Shown: positions 44,963 to 53,190 of the stretch, in pieces
Numbering within the stretch: position 1 is the first letter of the stretch
Layout: every line of letters begins with the position of its first letter
DNA from: Flavobacterium cauense R2A-7
Lineage (GTDB): Bacteria > Bacteroidota > Bacteroidia > Flavobacteriales > Flavobacteriaceae
Length of the DNA: 64,000 bases
Assembly (NCBI RefSeq): GCF_000498475.1
Contig: NZ_AVBI01000019.1
Coordinates: 558,001 to 622,000, forward strand
Direction of reading: 5' to 3'
Position numbers and translations under genes: made by a program
Notes under the pieces: model-generated
What the model was told of the DNA's origin: nothing
The model's database searches: none
The model's input: only the letters and a program-made list of their open reading frames with translations

Positions 44963-45604
44963 TTAGAATTTCAATTGATATACATCGTCTAATTTTTCAT
45001 TCGAATCGATATTTACATTCAAATCGGTTACATATCCTGAATTCAATCCATATACCCAACCGTGAATGGTAACCTCTTGACCTGACTTCCAAGCTGCCTG
45101 AACAATGGATGTTTTTGCCAAATCGTAAACCTGTTCTTTCACATTGATTTCAACGAATTTATTAAAACGCTCATTTTCATCAATAATAGAATCCAGATAT
45201 ACTCTGTGATGTCTGTAAACATCTTTAATGTGACGAATCCAGTTGTCGATAATTCCGATAGAATCGTTCCCCATTGCTGCTTTCACACCACCACAACCAT
45301 AATGACCGCAAACAATAATGTGCTTGATTTTCAAAGCGTTAACCGCATAATCCAACACACTTAGCATATTCATATCACTATGAATTACCATGTTAGCGAT
45401 ATTTCTGTGTACAAAAACTTCTCCCGGAGCAGCTCCGATAATTTCATTTGCAGGAACACGGCTGTCGGAACAACCAATCCAAAGCAACGGTGGATTTTGG
45501 CCTTTTGATAAATCTTTGAAGAAATCTTTGTCGATTGCCAATTTGTCTTCAACCCACTTCTTATTGTTGTCTAAAATCTTTTTATAAAAATCACTCATTA
45601 CCAT
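44963..45604 (-). CDS. Beta-carbonic anhydrase
   Basis: 213 residues. Zinc ligands and catalytic dyad are clear: CSDSRVPANE (Cys45, Asp47, Arg49) and GHYGCGGV (His101, Cys104). An N-terminal MVMSD leaves two start choices. It interconverts CO2 and bicarbonate in the cytoplasm. The SulP transporter gene lies 82 bases upstream on the same strand, suggesting a bicarbonate uptake and conversion pair. Confidence 0.93.
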   Translation of the reverse strand: MVMSDFYKKILDNNKKWVEDKLAIDKDFFKDLSKGQNPPLLWIGCSDSRVPANEIIGAAPGEVFVHRNIANMVIHSDMNMLSVLDYAVNALKIKHIIVCGHYGCGGVKAAMGNDSIGIIDNWIRHIKDVYRHHRVYLDSIIDENERFNKFVEINVKEQVYDLAKTSIVQAAWKSGQEVTIHGWVYGLNSGYVTDLNVNIDSNEKLDDVYQLKF

Positions 45605-45686
45605 AGTATTTACTTGTTATTTTTGAAATCATTTAACAAGTCGTTTTATCCGACGAATTTACGTTAAAATGATTAAATGTTATTAT

Positions 45687-47351
45687 TTAATTTGATGTTA
45701 ATTCTTCAATTACTTCTTTGTGTGAAGATGTTGCCTTTTTTCTGAATTCAATCAGTGCATCGTGTTCCATAAAAACATGATTGTTTTCTTTTTCCGAATT
45801 TTCCAATTCATACGCCTCTTTAAAACCGATTAAGGATACTTCAATATCTTTTTCCAAAGCATTAATTGTTTTAAATTCTTTAATCAGATCGAGAACATCA
45901 TGCGCAATATAAACCGTATCAGAAGCATTGATTACTACTTTTGAATTCTCCGGAAGACTGTTTAATGTCTGTTTTATGGCAGCTTTGTTCAAAAAGGAAA
46001 CTTCCTGCGCCAAATCGATATGAATGATATCGCCGTTTTCATATTCTTCTTTTCTGAAGTAATAGGCTCTTTTTAAATTTCCTCTCAAAACGAATAAAAT
46101 ACTGATGATCATCCCTAAAGCTACACCCTTCAACAAATCCAGAAAGACAACCGCTAAAAGTGTGGCAATAAAAGGTGCAAACTGATATTTTCCTTTTTCC
46201 CAGAAATGTTTTATGGTTGCCGGTTTGGCCAATTTATATCCTACAAGCAATAAAACAGCTGCTAAAGTTGCCAGCGGAATTTTATTTAAAACCATCGGAA
46301 TGGCCAAAACACTAATTAACAACAATGCTCCGTGTACAATAGTGGACATTTTCGTTTTGGCTCCGGCGTTAACGTTTGCCGATGTTCGCACCACAACCGA
46401 TGTCATGGGTAAACCGCCTAAAAGTGAACTCACTATATTTCCAATTCCTTGTGCGCGAAGCTCATTATTGGTATCGGTATATCTTTTTTGAACGTCCAAT
46501 CGATCGGCTGCTTCAATACAAAGTAAACTTTCAATAGAGGCCACAATGGCAATGGTTAAGCCTACAACCCAAACCTTCGGATTCGTTATGGATGCAAAAT
46601 CCGGAAAAATAAAAATATCTTTAAATTCGGCAAGAGAGGTCGGAACCGGCAAGGAAACCAAATGTTCTTTACCAATAGCCAAAGCACTTCCGGAAGCAGT
46701 AAATACTTCATTTAGAATTACGGCTACAATAACCGCAACCAAAGCGCCCGGAACCAATTTTAATTTCTTTAAAAAGGGCACTCTGTCCCATGATATCAAA
46801 ATTGCCAATGAAATTAGCGTGATGATTATGGCGCCCAATTGAACATAATCCAATGCGCCGAATAAAGTCGAAAAAGTATTGCCGCCATCACCTTGCACAA
46901 AAGCTTCATCACCCTCAAAATCAGCATCATATCCTACAGCATGCGGAAGTTGTTTTAAGATGATAATTACACCGATACCCGCAAGCATTCCTTCGATAAC
47001 ATTGGTTGGAAAATAATTAGAAATACTTCCCGCTTTCAAAAAGCCCAATGCCAGCTGAATTAATCCTGCAAGAAAAACAGCAGTCAGAAAAATGTTGAAG
47101 GCACCAAAATCAGTAATGGCCGTTAATACAATAGCTGTTAAACCAGCAGCAGGTCCGGAAACACTTACATGAGATTTACTTAAATACCCTACTACAATCC
47201 CGCCTACAATTCCAGCAATAATCCCTGAAAAAAGCGGTGCACCCGAAGCCATCGCAATACCTAAACACAATGGTAAAGCGACCAGAAAAACAACCAAACC
47301 TGATGCAAAATCAAATTTAAGGCTGCCAAAAAGATTTGTTTTTTTTGTCAT
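45687..47351 (-). CDS. SulP family anion transporter with STAS domain
   Basis: 554 residues. Starts FDFASGLVVFLVALPLCLGI with the SulP signature GAPLFSGIIAGIVGGIVVG and SGPAAGLTAIV. About 12 to 14 hydrophobic segments follow. The cytoplasmic STAS domain spans the last ~110 residues (IHIDLAQEVSFLNKAAIKQT, VVINASDTVYIAHDVLDLIK). SulP proteins move sulfate, bicarbonate or other anions, often with Na+ or H+. The neighbouring carbonic anhydrase favours bicarbonate here, which is an inference. Confidence 0.9.
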   Translation of the reverse strand: MTKKTNLFGSLKFDFASGLVVFLVALPLCLGIAMASGAPLFSGIIAGIVGGIVVGYLSKSHVSVSGPAAGLTAIVLTAITDFGAFNIFLTAVFLAGLIQLALGFLKAGSISNYFPTNVIEGMLAGIGVIIILKQLPHAVGYDADFEGDEAFVQGDGGNTFSTLFGALDYVQLGAIIITLISLAILISWDRVPFLKKLKLVPGALVAVIVAVILNEVFTASGSALAIGKEHLVSLPVPTSLAEFKDIFIFPDFASITNPKVWVVGLTIAIVASIESLLCIEAADRLDVQKRYTDTNNELRAQGIGNIVSSLLGGLPMTSVVVRTSANVNAGAKTKMSTIVHGALLLISVLAIPMVLNKIPLATLAAVLLLVGYKLAKPATIKHFWEKGKYQFAPFIATLLAVVFLDLLKGVALGMIISILFVLRGNLKRAYYFRKEEYENGDIIHIDLAQEVSFLNKAAIKQTLNSLPENSKVVINASDTVYIAHDVLDLIKEFKTINALEKDIEVSLIGFKEAYELENSEKENNHVFMEHDALIEFRKKATSSHKEVIEELTSN

Positions 47352-47433
47352 AACCCGATAAAATATAATACAATTAATACTTCAAATACAAATACGTATT
47401 TGAAAATAATCAAAATGATTACTTTAAAATGTA

Positions 47434-47718
47434 TTACGACAATTCGGGTGGAGGGGAGAAAATTTCTTCAGAGGCATTATCGTGCTTCAGTTCATTTTCT
47501 GTATTTATTGCAGTAGCTTTTGGAGTATTAAAAACTACCGGAACCTGAAGAATACCTTCAATGTTCGCTGGAATTTCTTTTATCTCTTTATGAACTTCTT
47601 CTTCCGAAAAAGAGTAAACCACAGAAGTATCCGTATCACTTTTCAACATGCCTACAATTGTGGGCGTCGCCAAAAAAGTGATAAAAAGTAATAAAACTAT
47701 GTTTACTAGAATTTTCAT
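47434..47718 (-). CDS. Small single-helix membrane or exported protein, 94 aa
   Basis: MKILVNIVLLLFITFLATPT is a hydrophobic helix or signal peptide, followed by an acidic, Glu-rich tail to a Pro-rich end (EEIFSPPPELS). Small proteins of this kind are common and poorly conserved in Flavobacteriaceae. Located between dps and the SulP gene on the same strand, with gaps of about 80 bases either side. No function recognised. Confidence 0.6.
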   Translation of the reverse strand: MKILVNIVLLLFITFLATPTIVGMLKSDTDTSVVYSFSEEEVHKEIKEIPANIEGILQVPVVFNTPKATAINTENELKHDNASEEIFSPPPELS

Positions 47719-47807
47719 GTTGCGAAAGTAGAAAATTAAAATTCGGGCAGAAAATAAATTATGATTAATTTAATAGTACTGCCCGATTCGTATTACACAG
47801 TAACGAA

Positions 47808-48287
47808 TTAAATTTCTTCTTCCGTCCAAGCTTTCATCATCCAAAGCGTTTTTTCCTGTTCTTTAATAAAATCACTCATCATCGAATTCGTTCCTTCATC
47901 ATCAATTTCTGCCGCTTGTTTTAAAATAACGCGTTCGATTTTCAACAGTTCTGTCAGCGACGAAATTATCAATTGAATCGCAACTTCATCATTGGAAATA
48001 TCTTTACCAACTTTAATTTGCTTGTTTTTCACATAATCATCAAACGTATGCAATGGTGTACCGCCCAGCGTAAGCACCCTTTCTGCAATCAGGTCTATTT
48101 TTAGCTGACTGTCGTTATACAATTCCTCAAACTTTAAATGCAGATCAAAAAAACGCTTTCCGCGGATATTCCAATGCAATCCTCTTAAATTCTGATAATA
48201 AATCTGAAAATTCGACAACAATATATTCAATTCGGCAATCAGAATTTTCGTTTCTTTCACAGGCAATCCTAAGCTATTCGTTTTCAT
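47808..48287 (-). CDS. dps: Dps family DNA-protection/ferritin-like protein
   Basis: 159 residues, full-length four-helix ferritin fold. Ferroxidase residues at the subunit interface: GLHWNIRGKRFFDLHLKFEE with His38, His50 and Glu54, spaced as in Dps. It forms dodecamers that oxidise Fe2+ with hydrogen peroxide and store the iron, protecting DNA. It is divergent from oxyR with about 108 bases between, the usual setting for peroxide-controlled expression. Confidence 0.92.
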   Translation of the reverse strand: MKTNSLGLPVKETKILIAELNILLSNFQIYYQNLRGLHWNIRGKRFFDLHLKFEELYNDSQLKIDLIAERVLTLGGTPLHTFDDYVKNKQIKVGKDISNDEVAIQLIISSLTELLKIERVILKQAAEIDDEGTNSMMSDFIKEQEKTLWMMKAWTEEEI

Positions 48288-48316
48288 GTTTTTACGCTTT
48301 TGATTTATTTATAATG

Positions 48317-48324
48317 CAAAATTA
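48317..48324 (-). promoter_or_regulatory. -7 promoter box of dps
   Basis: On the minus strand TAATTTTG matches TAnnTTTG, 29 bases upstream of the dps start codon. OxyR would be expected to act nearby. Confidence 0.45.
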
Positions 48325-48395
48325 TTAAAAAAAAACAGCTGCTAAGTATAAGTTAAATTGATAGATTTTATAATTTTATCGAAAATATTTATTCA

Positions 48396-49337
48396 ATGAC
48401 TATCACGCAATTGTATTATGTTTTAGCGGTTGCAGAACATAAAAATTTTACTTTGGCTGCCGAAAAGTGTTTTGTTACCCAGCCTACACTTTCCATGCAA
48501 ATTCAAAAACTGGAAGAAGAACTGGATATTCAGATTTTTGACCGAACCAAAAAACCGATACAATTAACCGAAATCGGTGCGAAAATTGTTTCTCAGGCTA
48601 AAAATATCGTAAATGAATCGGATAGAATTAAAGATATTGTAGACCAACAAAAAGGGTATTTCGGTGGAGAATTTAAAATCGGCATCATTCCTACAATAAT
48701 GCCTACACTTTTGCCAATGTTCCTGAATAATTTCATCAAAAAATATCCTAAAATACATCTGGTCATTGAAGAACATAATACCGAAGAAATCATTAAGCGA
48801 TTGAAAAGCGGCCATTTAGATGCTGCCATTGCTGCCACGCCCTTGGAAGAAGAAAATATCAAAGAAATCGTTTTGTATTATGAGCCGTTTGTGGGGTATT
48901 TTTCTGAAAATCATCAAAATATGAGCAAAGCCGAAATTGAAGTGGATGATTTGGATTTAGACAACATATTGCTGCTTCAGGACGGACATTGTTTCAGAGA
49001 CGGAATTTTAAACCTTTGCAAAAATGCCAACGCAAACCACGACAGCCGTTTTCAAATAGAAAGCGGAAGTTTTGAAACCTTGATTAAATTAGCCGATGAA
49101 GGTTTAGGTGTTACACTGCTTCCCTACTTACACACTTTGGATTTAAGCGACAAAAACAAAGAAAAGCTACGCCATTTTAAAGAACCGCGACCGGCTCGTG
49201 AAGTCAGTTTAATTTATCCGAAAAGCGAACTTAAAATGCACATAATAGATGCTTTAAGAGCTACTATTTCCGGAGTGGTCAAGGGTGCAATTGCCTTTCA
49301 CAATGTACAAATCATCAGCCCTTTGGGGAAAAAATAA
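48396..49337 (+). CDS. oxyR: LysR-type hydrogen-peroxide regulator OxyR
   Basis: 313 residues. N-terminal winged helix: EHKNFTLAAEKCFVTQPTLS and LEEELDIQIFDRTKK. In the effector domain GHCFRDGILNLC places cysteines at residues 199 and 208, the same numbers as the redox pair of E. coli OxyR. TLIKLADEGLGVTLLPYL is the typical dimer-interface region. Peroxide would form the 199-208 disulfide and switch transcription. Target genes are likely to include the divergent dps. Confidence 0.93.
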   Translation: MTITQLYYVLAVAEHKNFTLAAEKCFVTQPTLSMQIQKLEEELDIQIFDRTKKPIQLTEIGAKIVSQAKNIVNESDRIKDIVDQQKGYFGGEFKIGIIPTIMPTLLPMFLNNFIKKYPKIHLVIEEHNTEEIIKRLKSGHLDAAIAATPLEEENIKEIVLYYEPFVGYFSENHQNMSKAEIEVDDLDLDNILLLQDGHCFRDGILNLCKNANANHDSRFQIESGSFETLIKLADEGLGVTLLPYLHTLDLSDKNKEKLRHFKEPRPAREVSLIYPKSELKMHIIDALRATISGVVKGAIAFHNVQIISPLGKK

Positions 49338-49360
49338 AAGGAGCCGAAGCTCCTTTTATT
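49336..49360 (+). terminator. Terminator of oxyR
   Basis: AAAAGGAGC-cgaa-GCTCCTTTT, a 9-bp stem with a CGAA tetraloop and T-rich end. The same stem sequence recurs at 49798-49817. Confidence 0.85.
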
Positions 49361-49390
49361 TTGGGTTAAGTTTTAGGTAGGGTTATATAG

Positions 49391-49591
49391 TTAATTTTCA
49401 TTTATGACAATCAAGCACTGTCGCAGTTCCGGCTTTTCAGAAGTAAAATACTTCAGCCAATTGGTCAGTTGTTCAATTTCATAAGGTAATAAACTCTTAA
49501 TTGCTTTTTTAAGTTCTTTCATAAAAAGCAAAGGATCAAAGCTCACTCTTTCAAGCACCGATTTTGTGTAATCATAAATCATTCGCGGCAT
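49391..49591 (-). CDS. Small conserved-looking protein, 66 aa (paralogue 1)
   Basis: Start placed at ATG 49591 (MPRMIYDYTKSVLERVSFDP) because this aligns with the start of the paralogue at 49825-50022; a Met two codons earlier is possible. Shared features: YTKS-LERVSFDP-LF-KEL, LLPYE-EQLT-WL and EKPELRQCLI-VNE. Helical, soluble, with one conserved Cys in RQCLI. No known function. Its leader carries a 19-base motif also found before the paralogue. Confidence 0.75.
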   Translation of the reverse strand: MPRMIYDYTKSVLERVSFDPLLFMKELKKAIKSLLPYEIEQLTNWLKYFTSEKPELRQCLIVINEN

Positions 49592-49617
49592 AATCAATCA
49601 GTATTTTTGGTTAACTA

Positions 49618-49636
49618 GGTAAGAACGTTGAGTAAA
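49618..49636 (-). repeat. Leader motif duplicated before both small paralogues
   Basis: Minus strand TTTACTCAACGTTCTTACC, 26 bases before the start codon. The other paralogue has TTTACTAAGCGTTCTTACC at 50047-50065, 17 of 19 identical, 24 bases before its start. Confidence 0.6.
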
Positions 49637-49793
49637 ATTAATTAAAAACATTTTTACCACAAAGAAAAAAAGCAAAAATTTATCGATTAAATGCAATATT
49701 TTTCGATTAAAAGCGTTTTTCTTTCAAAACTGCCGTTAAAATACTTACATTTTAATTATTTTATTTTTCGTAATCCCACAAAAGTCTTCCCAT

Positions 49794-49817
49794 AAAAAAA
49801 GGAGCCTAAGCTCCTTT
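49794..49817 (-). terminator. Terminator of the second small paralogue
   Basis: Minus strand AAAGGAGC-ttag-GCTCCTTT followed by seven T, just after the stop codon at 49825. The stem is the same as that of the oxyR terminator. Confidence 0.85.
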
Positions 49818-49824
49818 CAGTGTA

Positions 49825-50022
49825 TTATTCGTTAACATAAATTAAACATTGTCGTAATTCGGGTTTTTCTTTTGTAAAACTTAACAGCCATTCTGTTAAT
49901 TGTTCTAACTCATAAGGCAACAGAATTTTAACGGCTTTTTCCAATTCTTTACAAAATAATATTGGGTCGAAACTTACTCGCTCTAAAATAGATTTGGTGT
50001 AAGCATACATAGATCTTGACAT
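49825..50022 (-). CDS. Small conserved-looking protein, 65 aa (paralogue 2)
   Basis: MSRSMYAYTKSILERVSFDP, about two-thirds identical to the product at 49391-49591, including LLPYELEQLTEWL and EKPELRQCLIYVNE. Tandem arrangement, same strand, each gene with its own copy of a leader motif and a terminator nearby. This is a duplication, with each copy kept as a separate transcription unit. Function unknown. Confidence 0.75.
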   Translation of the reverse strand: MSRSMYAYTKSILERVSFDPILFCKELEKAVKILLPYELEQLTEWLLSFTKEKPELRQCLIYVNE

Positions 50023-50046
50023 AATTGTAACTATTAATTGGTTTAG

Positions 50047-50065
50047 GGTAAGAACGCTTAGTAAA
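50047..50065 (-). repeat. Leader motif, second copy
   Basis: Minus strand TTTACTAAGCGTTCTTACC, 24 bases before the start codon at 50022; partner of 49618-49636. Confidence 0.6.
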
Positions 50066-50151
50066 TTTATTAAAAAAATTTTATTATTATTTAATTCTGA
50101 ATTAATTATTTATTAACATTAAATATATATCACATAATTTTAACATAATAA

Positions 50152-50814
50152 TTACTTTTTAACAGCTCTAAGCATTTCACGTTTTCCTGGTGGGCCCGAT
50201 AATTTTTCTGTAGTGAAGCCAACTTCAATCATTGCTCTTTTCACAGTGCCTCTGCAGGCATAGGTAACCAGTATTCCGTTCGGTTTTAATGCTTCGAACA
50301 TTTTTCTGAAAATCCCCACCGTCCACAACTCAGGTTGGTATTGAAATCCGAATGCGTCAAAGTAAATCAAATCAAAACAGTTTTTGTCACTTATTTCGTT
50401 AAAATATTGTTGCCTTTTTGTTAAAGTGAAATCGTCTGAAACCACAGTTTTTACGCCCCATTCGCAGGAATGCAATAACTGAAATTCCTTATCGTGTTGA
50501 CTAACATTAAGTTGCGACACATAATTCAGTTTTTCGACTTCTTCCGGCAAAATCGGATAAGCTTCCACACCGGTGTAATCAATCTTCAGTTGTAACTTTT
50601 CGGCTTCCAATAAAGTCACAAAAGCGTTTAACCCCGTACCAAAACCAATCTCTAAAACAGCAACGGACTGTTCCTTAAAAAGTGACAGTCCGTTTTGTAT
50701 GAATACGTGTTTCGCTTCCTGAATGGCTCCGTGTCTGGAATGATAGGTTTCCCCCCACTCTTCCATTAATAAAGATGAAGAGCCGTCTTCCGTTTGAATA
50801 ATTCTTCGTTTCAA
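50152..50814 (-). CDS. mnmD: tRNA 5-methylaminomethyl-2-thiouridine methyltransferase MnmD
   Basis: 220 residues, the length of stand-alone MnmD. AdoMet motif VLEIGFGTGLNAF, DUF752 signatures YFDAFGFQYQPELW and the C-terminal SGPPGKREMLRA. It methylates the nm5 group at U34 of tRNAs, the last step to mnm5s2U. The MnmC oxidoreductase half is absent, as in other bacteria with separate MnmD. It follows the haem lipoprotein gene by 2 bases. Confidence 0.9.
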   Translation of the reverse strand: MKRRIIQTEDGSSSLLMEEWGETYHSRHGAIQEAKHVFIQNGLSLFKEQSVAVLEIGFGTGLNAFVTLLEAEKLQLKIDYTGVEAYPILPEEVEKLNYVSQLNVSQHDKEFQLLHSCEWGVKTVVSDDFTLTKRQQYFNEISDKNCFDLIYFDAFGFQYQPELWTVGIFRKMFEALKPNGILVTYACRGTVKRAMIEVGFTTEKLSGPPGKREMLRAVKK

Positions 50815-50816
50815 CG

Positions 50817-51260
50817 TTATTCTATGTAAAGTTTTTTAATTCTCGGAATCGGTCCGCCACATTTTACTTCATGACATTTCAAGCAAGCATCTACTCCATT
50901 ATTAAAATGTTCTTTGGCATTTTTTGGATCCTTGTAAATCAATTCCTGAGCTTCAATGAATTTCGCTGCCTGTTCCTTAAAGAAATCGTCATTTTCACTT
51001 TCATCGGTCATCACCGCTTTATGAATCTTCATAAAATGCTGCGGAAACTGCCCGATAGTATCACCTTTTTTGATTCGTTCTTTTAAACGCTGATTGTCAA
51101 CATACATCTGCTCCATCAAAGCCGCCATTTCAGACATTTCATACATCTTGAAATCACTTTTCCCGGCAGCTTCATTTTTAACTTCCTCTTTAACCTCTTC
51201 CTTTTTATTGCACGACAGCAACAATAGTGAAGTCAGAAGCAATACTATCGTCTTTTTCAT
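50817..51260 (-). CDS. Lipoprotein with one CxxCH haem motif
   Basis: 147 residues. MKKTIVLLLTSLLLLSCNKK is a lipoprotein signal with Cys at 17. A Lys/Glu-rich linker and helices follow. The C-terminus has ACLKCHEVKCGGPIPRI with CxxCH at 126-130. The helical body with a C-terminal haem site resembles cytochrome c-prime type proteins. Probably periplasmic or surface-bound electron carrier or sensor. The stop overlaps the DUF4920 gene boundary by one base, so they are one operon. Confidence 0.78.
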   Translation of the reverse strand: MKKTIVLLLTSLLLLSCNKKEEVKEEVKNEAAGKSDFKMYEMSEMAALMEQMYVDNQRLKERIKKGDTIGQFPQHFMKIHKAVMTDESENDDFFKEQAAKFIEAQELIYKDPKNAKEHFNNGVDACLKCHEVKCGGPIPRIKKLYIE

Positions 51261-51757
51261 TATTTACTGATTAAAACACCGTCAGCCATGAAAGAATAGG
51301 TAACTTTCGGAGTTGTGATACTGTCAATTGCCGCTTGCGATTTTCCGCCGTCTTTCGCGTAATGTTTTTGCTCCTCCACTGATTCAATGCTCACAAACGC
51401 TTTACCGTTAACGATTGCTTCTTTTTTACCGGCATTCATCGGAACAAAAAAGGCGTAATCCTTAAATTTAACGAAGGTTTCTTTTCCATCTGCCAAATCC
51501 ATTGACATCCAACAACCTTTCTTCTGACAGACTTCTTTAATATCCGATTTGAACTTCACATTTAAAGTATCGCCTTCTTTTAAATCCTTAAATTTGGCAA
51601 ACATTTCTTCTTTAGTTAGTGCATCCGCAGCTGAAATACTGTCACCAAAAACAGCATATTCCATCTTTGGTGCTTCCGCAATTTTAGCTTCTTCCTGTTT
51701 CTTATTGCAACTTACAACTGCAAGAGCCATTACGGCAAAAACAACAACTTTTTTCAT
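51260..51757 (-). CDS. DUF4920 lipoprotein
   Basis: 165 residues. MKKVVVFAVMALAVVSCNKK is a lipoprotein signal with Cys at 17. The DUF4920 core has EVCQKKGCWMSMDLADGKET, with two conserved Cys and Trp, and FVPMNAGKKEAIVNGKAFVS. Function unknown, but the Cys pair could bind metal. It is first in an operon with the haem lipoprotein and mnmD. Located between this and ilvE is about 300 bases with divergent promoters. Confidence 0.85.
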   Translation of the reverse strand: MKKVVVFAVMALAVVSCNKKQEEAKIAEAPKMEYAVFGDSISAADALTKEEMFAKFKDLKEGDTLNVKFKSDIKEVCQKKGCWMSMDLADGKETFVKFKDYAFFVPMNAGKKEAIVNGKAFVSIESVEEQKHYAKDGGKSQAAIDSITTPKVTYSFMADGVLISK

Positions 51758-51962
51758 ATTCTTTAATTTTTGTCTTTATAATTTTGAATTCCAAAGAAAC
51801 AAATTAAAATCGATTGACAAAACGGGCAACCGATTTTTTCCGGTTATTCCATTAAAAAATAACATTTTAAAGTCAAATTTTGAATATTCAAAAACAAATT
51901 GGCAATTCCGTAATCAATTATGCTATTTTTAATCTGATGTTAAAAAACGTGTATTTTTTTGT

Positions 51963-51970
51963 TAGATTTG
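51963..51970 (+). promoter_or_regulatory. -7 promoter box of ilvE
   Basis: TAGATTTG matches TAnnTTTG and lies 91 bases before the chosen ATG, so the transcript should have a leader of about 85 bases. Confidence 0.5.
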
Positions 51971-51984
51971 CAATGACACAACAG

Positions 51985-52024
51985 GTTTATTGGGAATTCA
52001 AAAATTCCGAATTCTCTAATAAAC
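51985..52024 (+). promoter_or_regulatory. Hairpin in the ilvE leader
   Basis: GTTTATT pairs with AATAAAC and, inside, GAATTC pairs with GAATTC across a 9-base loop. A 25-codon frame (ATG 51974, ending 52051) runs through it, beginning MTQQVYWEFKNS. It lacks runs of Ile, Leu or Val, so a classical branched-chain attenuator is not supported. Confidence 0.45.
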
Positions 52025-52060
52025 AGCGATTTAGTGTTTTTAAATACTAATTTTTATTCA

Positions 52061-53128
52061 ATGGAATTAACAGCTACAGGCAACATTAAAATTGTTACTG
52101 CAAAAGAATCAAAAATAACTTCGGTTGATTTTGACAACTTATCATTCGGAAACATCTTCACTGACCATATGTTGGTTTGTGATTATGACAACGGCGTTTG
52201 GGGAGAACCTGAAATCAAGCCTTACGAACCGTTCACTATGGATCCATCCTCAAGGGTTTTTCATTACGGTCAGGCCATTTTTGAAGGGATGAAAGCCTAC
52301 AAAGACGATAACAATGATATTTGGCTGTACCGTCCGGATCAGAATTTTGAGCGTTTCAATAAATCAGCCGTTCGTTTGGCTATGCCGGAAGTTCCTGAAG
52401 AAGTTTTCATTGGCGGATTGAAAAAGCTGATTGAAATTGAAAAAGAATGGGTTAAAAAAGGGAAAGGAAATTCGCTATACATTCGTCCGTTCATGATTGC
52501 AACGGGACATGGCGTAATCGCTTCCCCTTCCAATCAGTATCGTTTTTGCGTAATTCTTTCACCGGCCAGTGCTTATTATTCAGGTGAAGTAAAAGTGGTT
52601 ATCGCTGATCATTTCAGTCGTGCTGCTAACGGCGGAATTGGTGCAGCAAAAGCGGCAGGAAACTATTCAGCACAATTTTATCCAACAAAATTAGCGAATG
52701 ATAAAGGCTTTCAGCAAATCATCTGGACAGACGATGCAACGCATACCATGTTGGAAGAAGCCGGAACCATGAATGTTTTCTTCAGAATTAACGATACCTT
52801 ATACACAGCGCCAACCAGCGAGCGTATTTTGGATGGAATTACCCGAAAAAGTATTCTTGAATTGGCACAACGTGACGGAATTAAAGTTGAAGTGCGTCCG
52901 GTTTTGGTTTCTGAAATAGTAGAAGCTGCTAAAAACGGAACCTTAAAAGAGATTTTCGGAGCAGGAACCGCAGCGGTGGTGAATCCAATTGCAGGATTCT
53001 CTTATCAGGATACCTATTATGAATTACCAAAAATGGAAAATTCATTTGCAGGTGAAATTAAAGAAAAACTGACAAACATTCAATACAAACTGGCAGAAGA
53101 CACTTTCGGCTGGACAGTAAAAATATAG
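52061..53128 (+). CDS. ilvE: Branched-chain amino acid aminotransferase
   Basis: 355 residues from ATG 52061 (MELTATGNIKIV). PLP-dependent fold type IV: GQAIFEGMKAYK at the start of the active site, the PLP-binding Lys in GGIGAAKAAGNYSAQF and LEEAGTMNVFFRI followed by TSERILDGITRKS. It transfers amino groups between Leu/Ile/Val and 2-oxoglutarate, last step of their synthesis. A long leader with a hairpin precedes it. Monocistronic by layout, with a convergent neighbour. Confidence 0.93.
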   Translation: MELTATGNIKIVTAKESKITSVDFDNLSFGNIFTDHMLVCDYDNGVWGEPEIKPYEPFTMDPSSRVFHYGQAIFEGMKAYKDDNNDIWLYRPDQNFERFNKSAVRLAMPEVPEEVFIGGLKKLIEIEKEWVKKGKGNSLYIRPFMIATGHGVIASPSNQYRFCVILSPASAYYSGEVKVVIADHFSRAANGGIGAAKAAGNYSAQFYPTKLANDKGFQQIIWTDDATHTMLEEAGTMNVFFRINDTLYTAPTSERILDGITRKSILELAQRDGIKVEVRPVLVSEIVEAAKNGTLKEIFGAGTAAVVNPIAGFSYQDTYYELPKMENSFAGEIKEKLTNIQYKLAEDTFGWTVKI

Positions 53129-53140
53129 TCTGCAGTATTT

Positions 53141-53184
53141 AGTAGTCAGTGTTCAGTTTACTTATATACTGAACACTGATTACT
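53141..53184. repeat. Long hairpin between ilvE and the MazG-like gene
   Basis: AGTAGTCAGTGTTCAGT and ACTGAACACTGATTACT form a 17-bp stem with one mismatch and a 10-base loop. It sits between convergent genes and has no T-run, so it may work as a processing or Rho-type terminator, or may be a dispersed CAGTGTTCAGT repeat of the genus. Confidence 0.65.
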
Positions 53185-53190
53185 GAACGC

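Noticed and set aside
51974..52051. ilvE leader peptide as classical attenuator
   Set aside because: The 25 residues contain one Val near the start and one near the end but no run of Ile, Leu or Val codons, and no T-run follows the hairpin.
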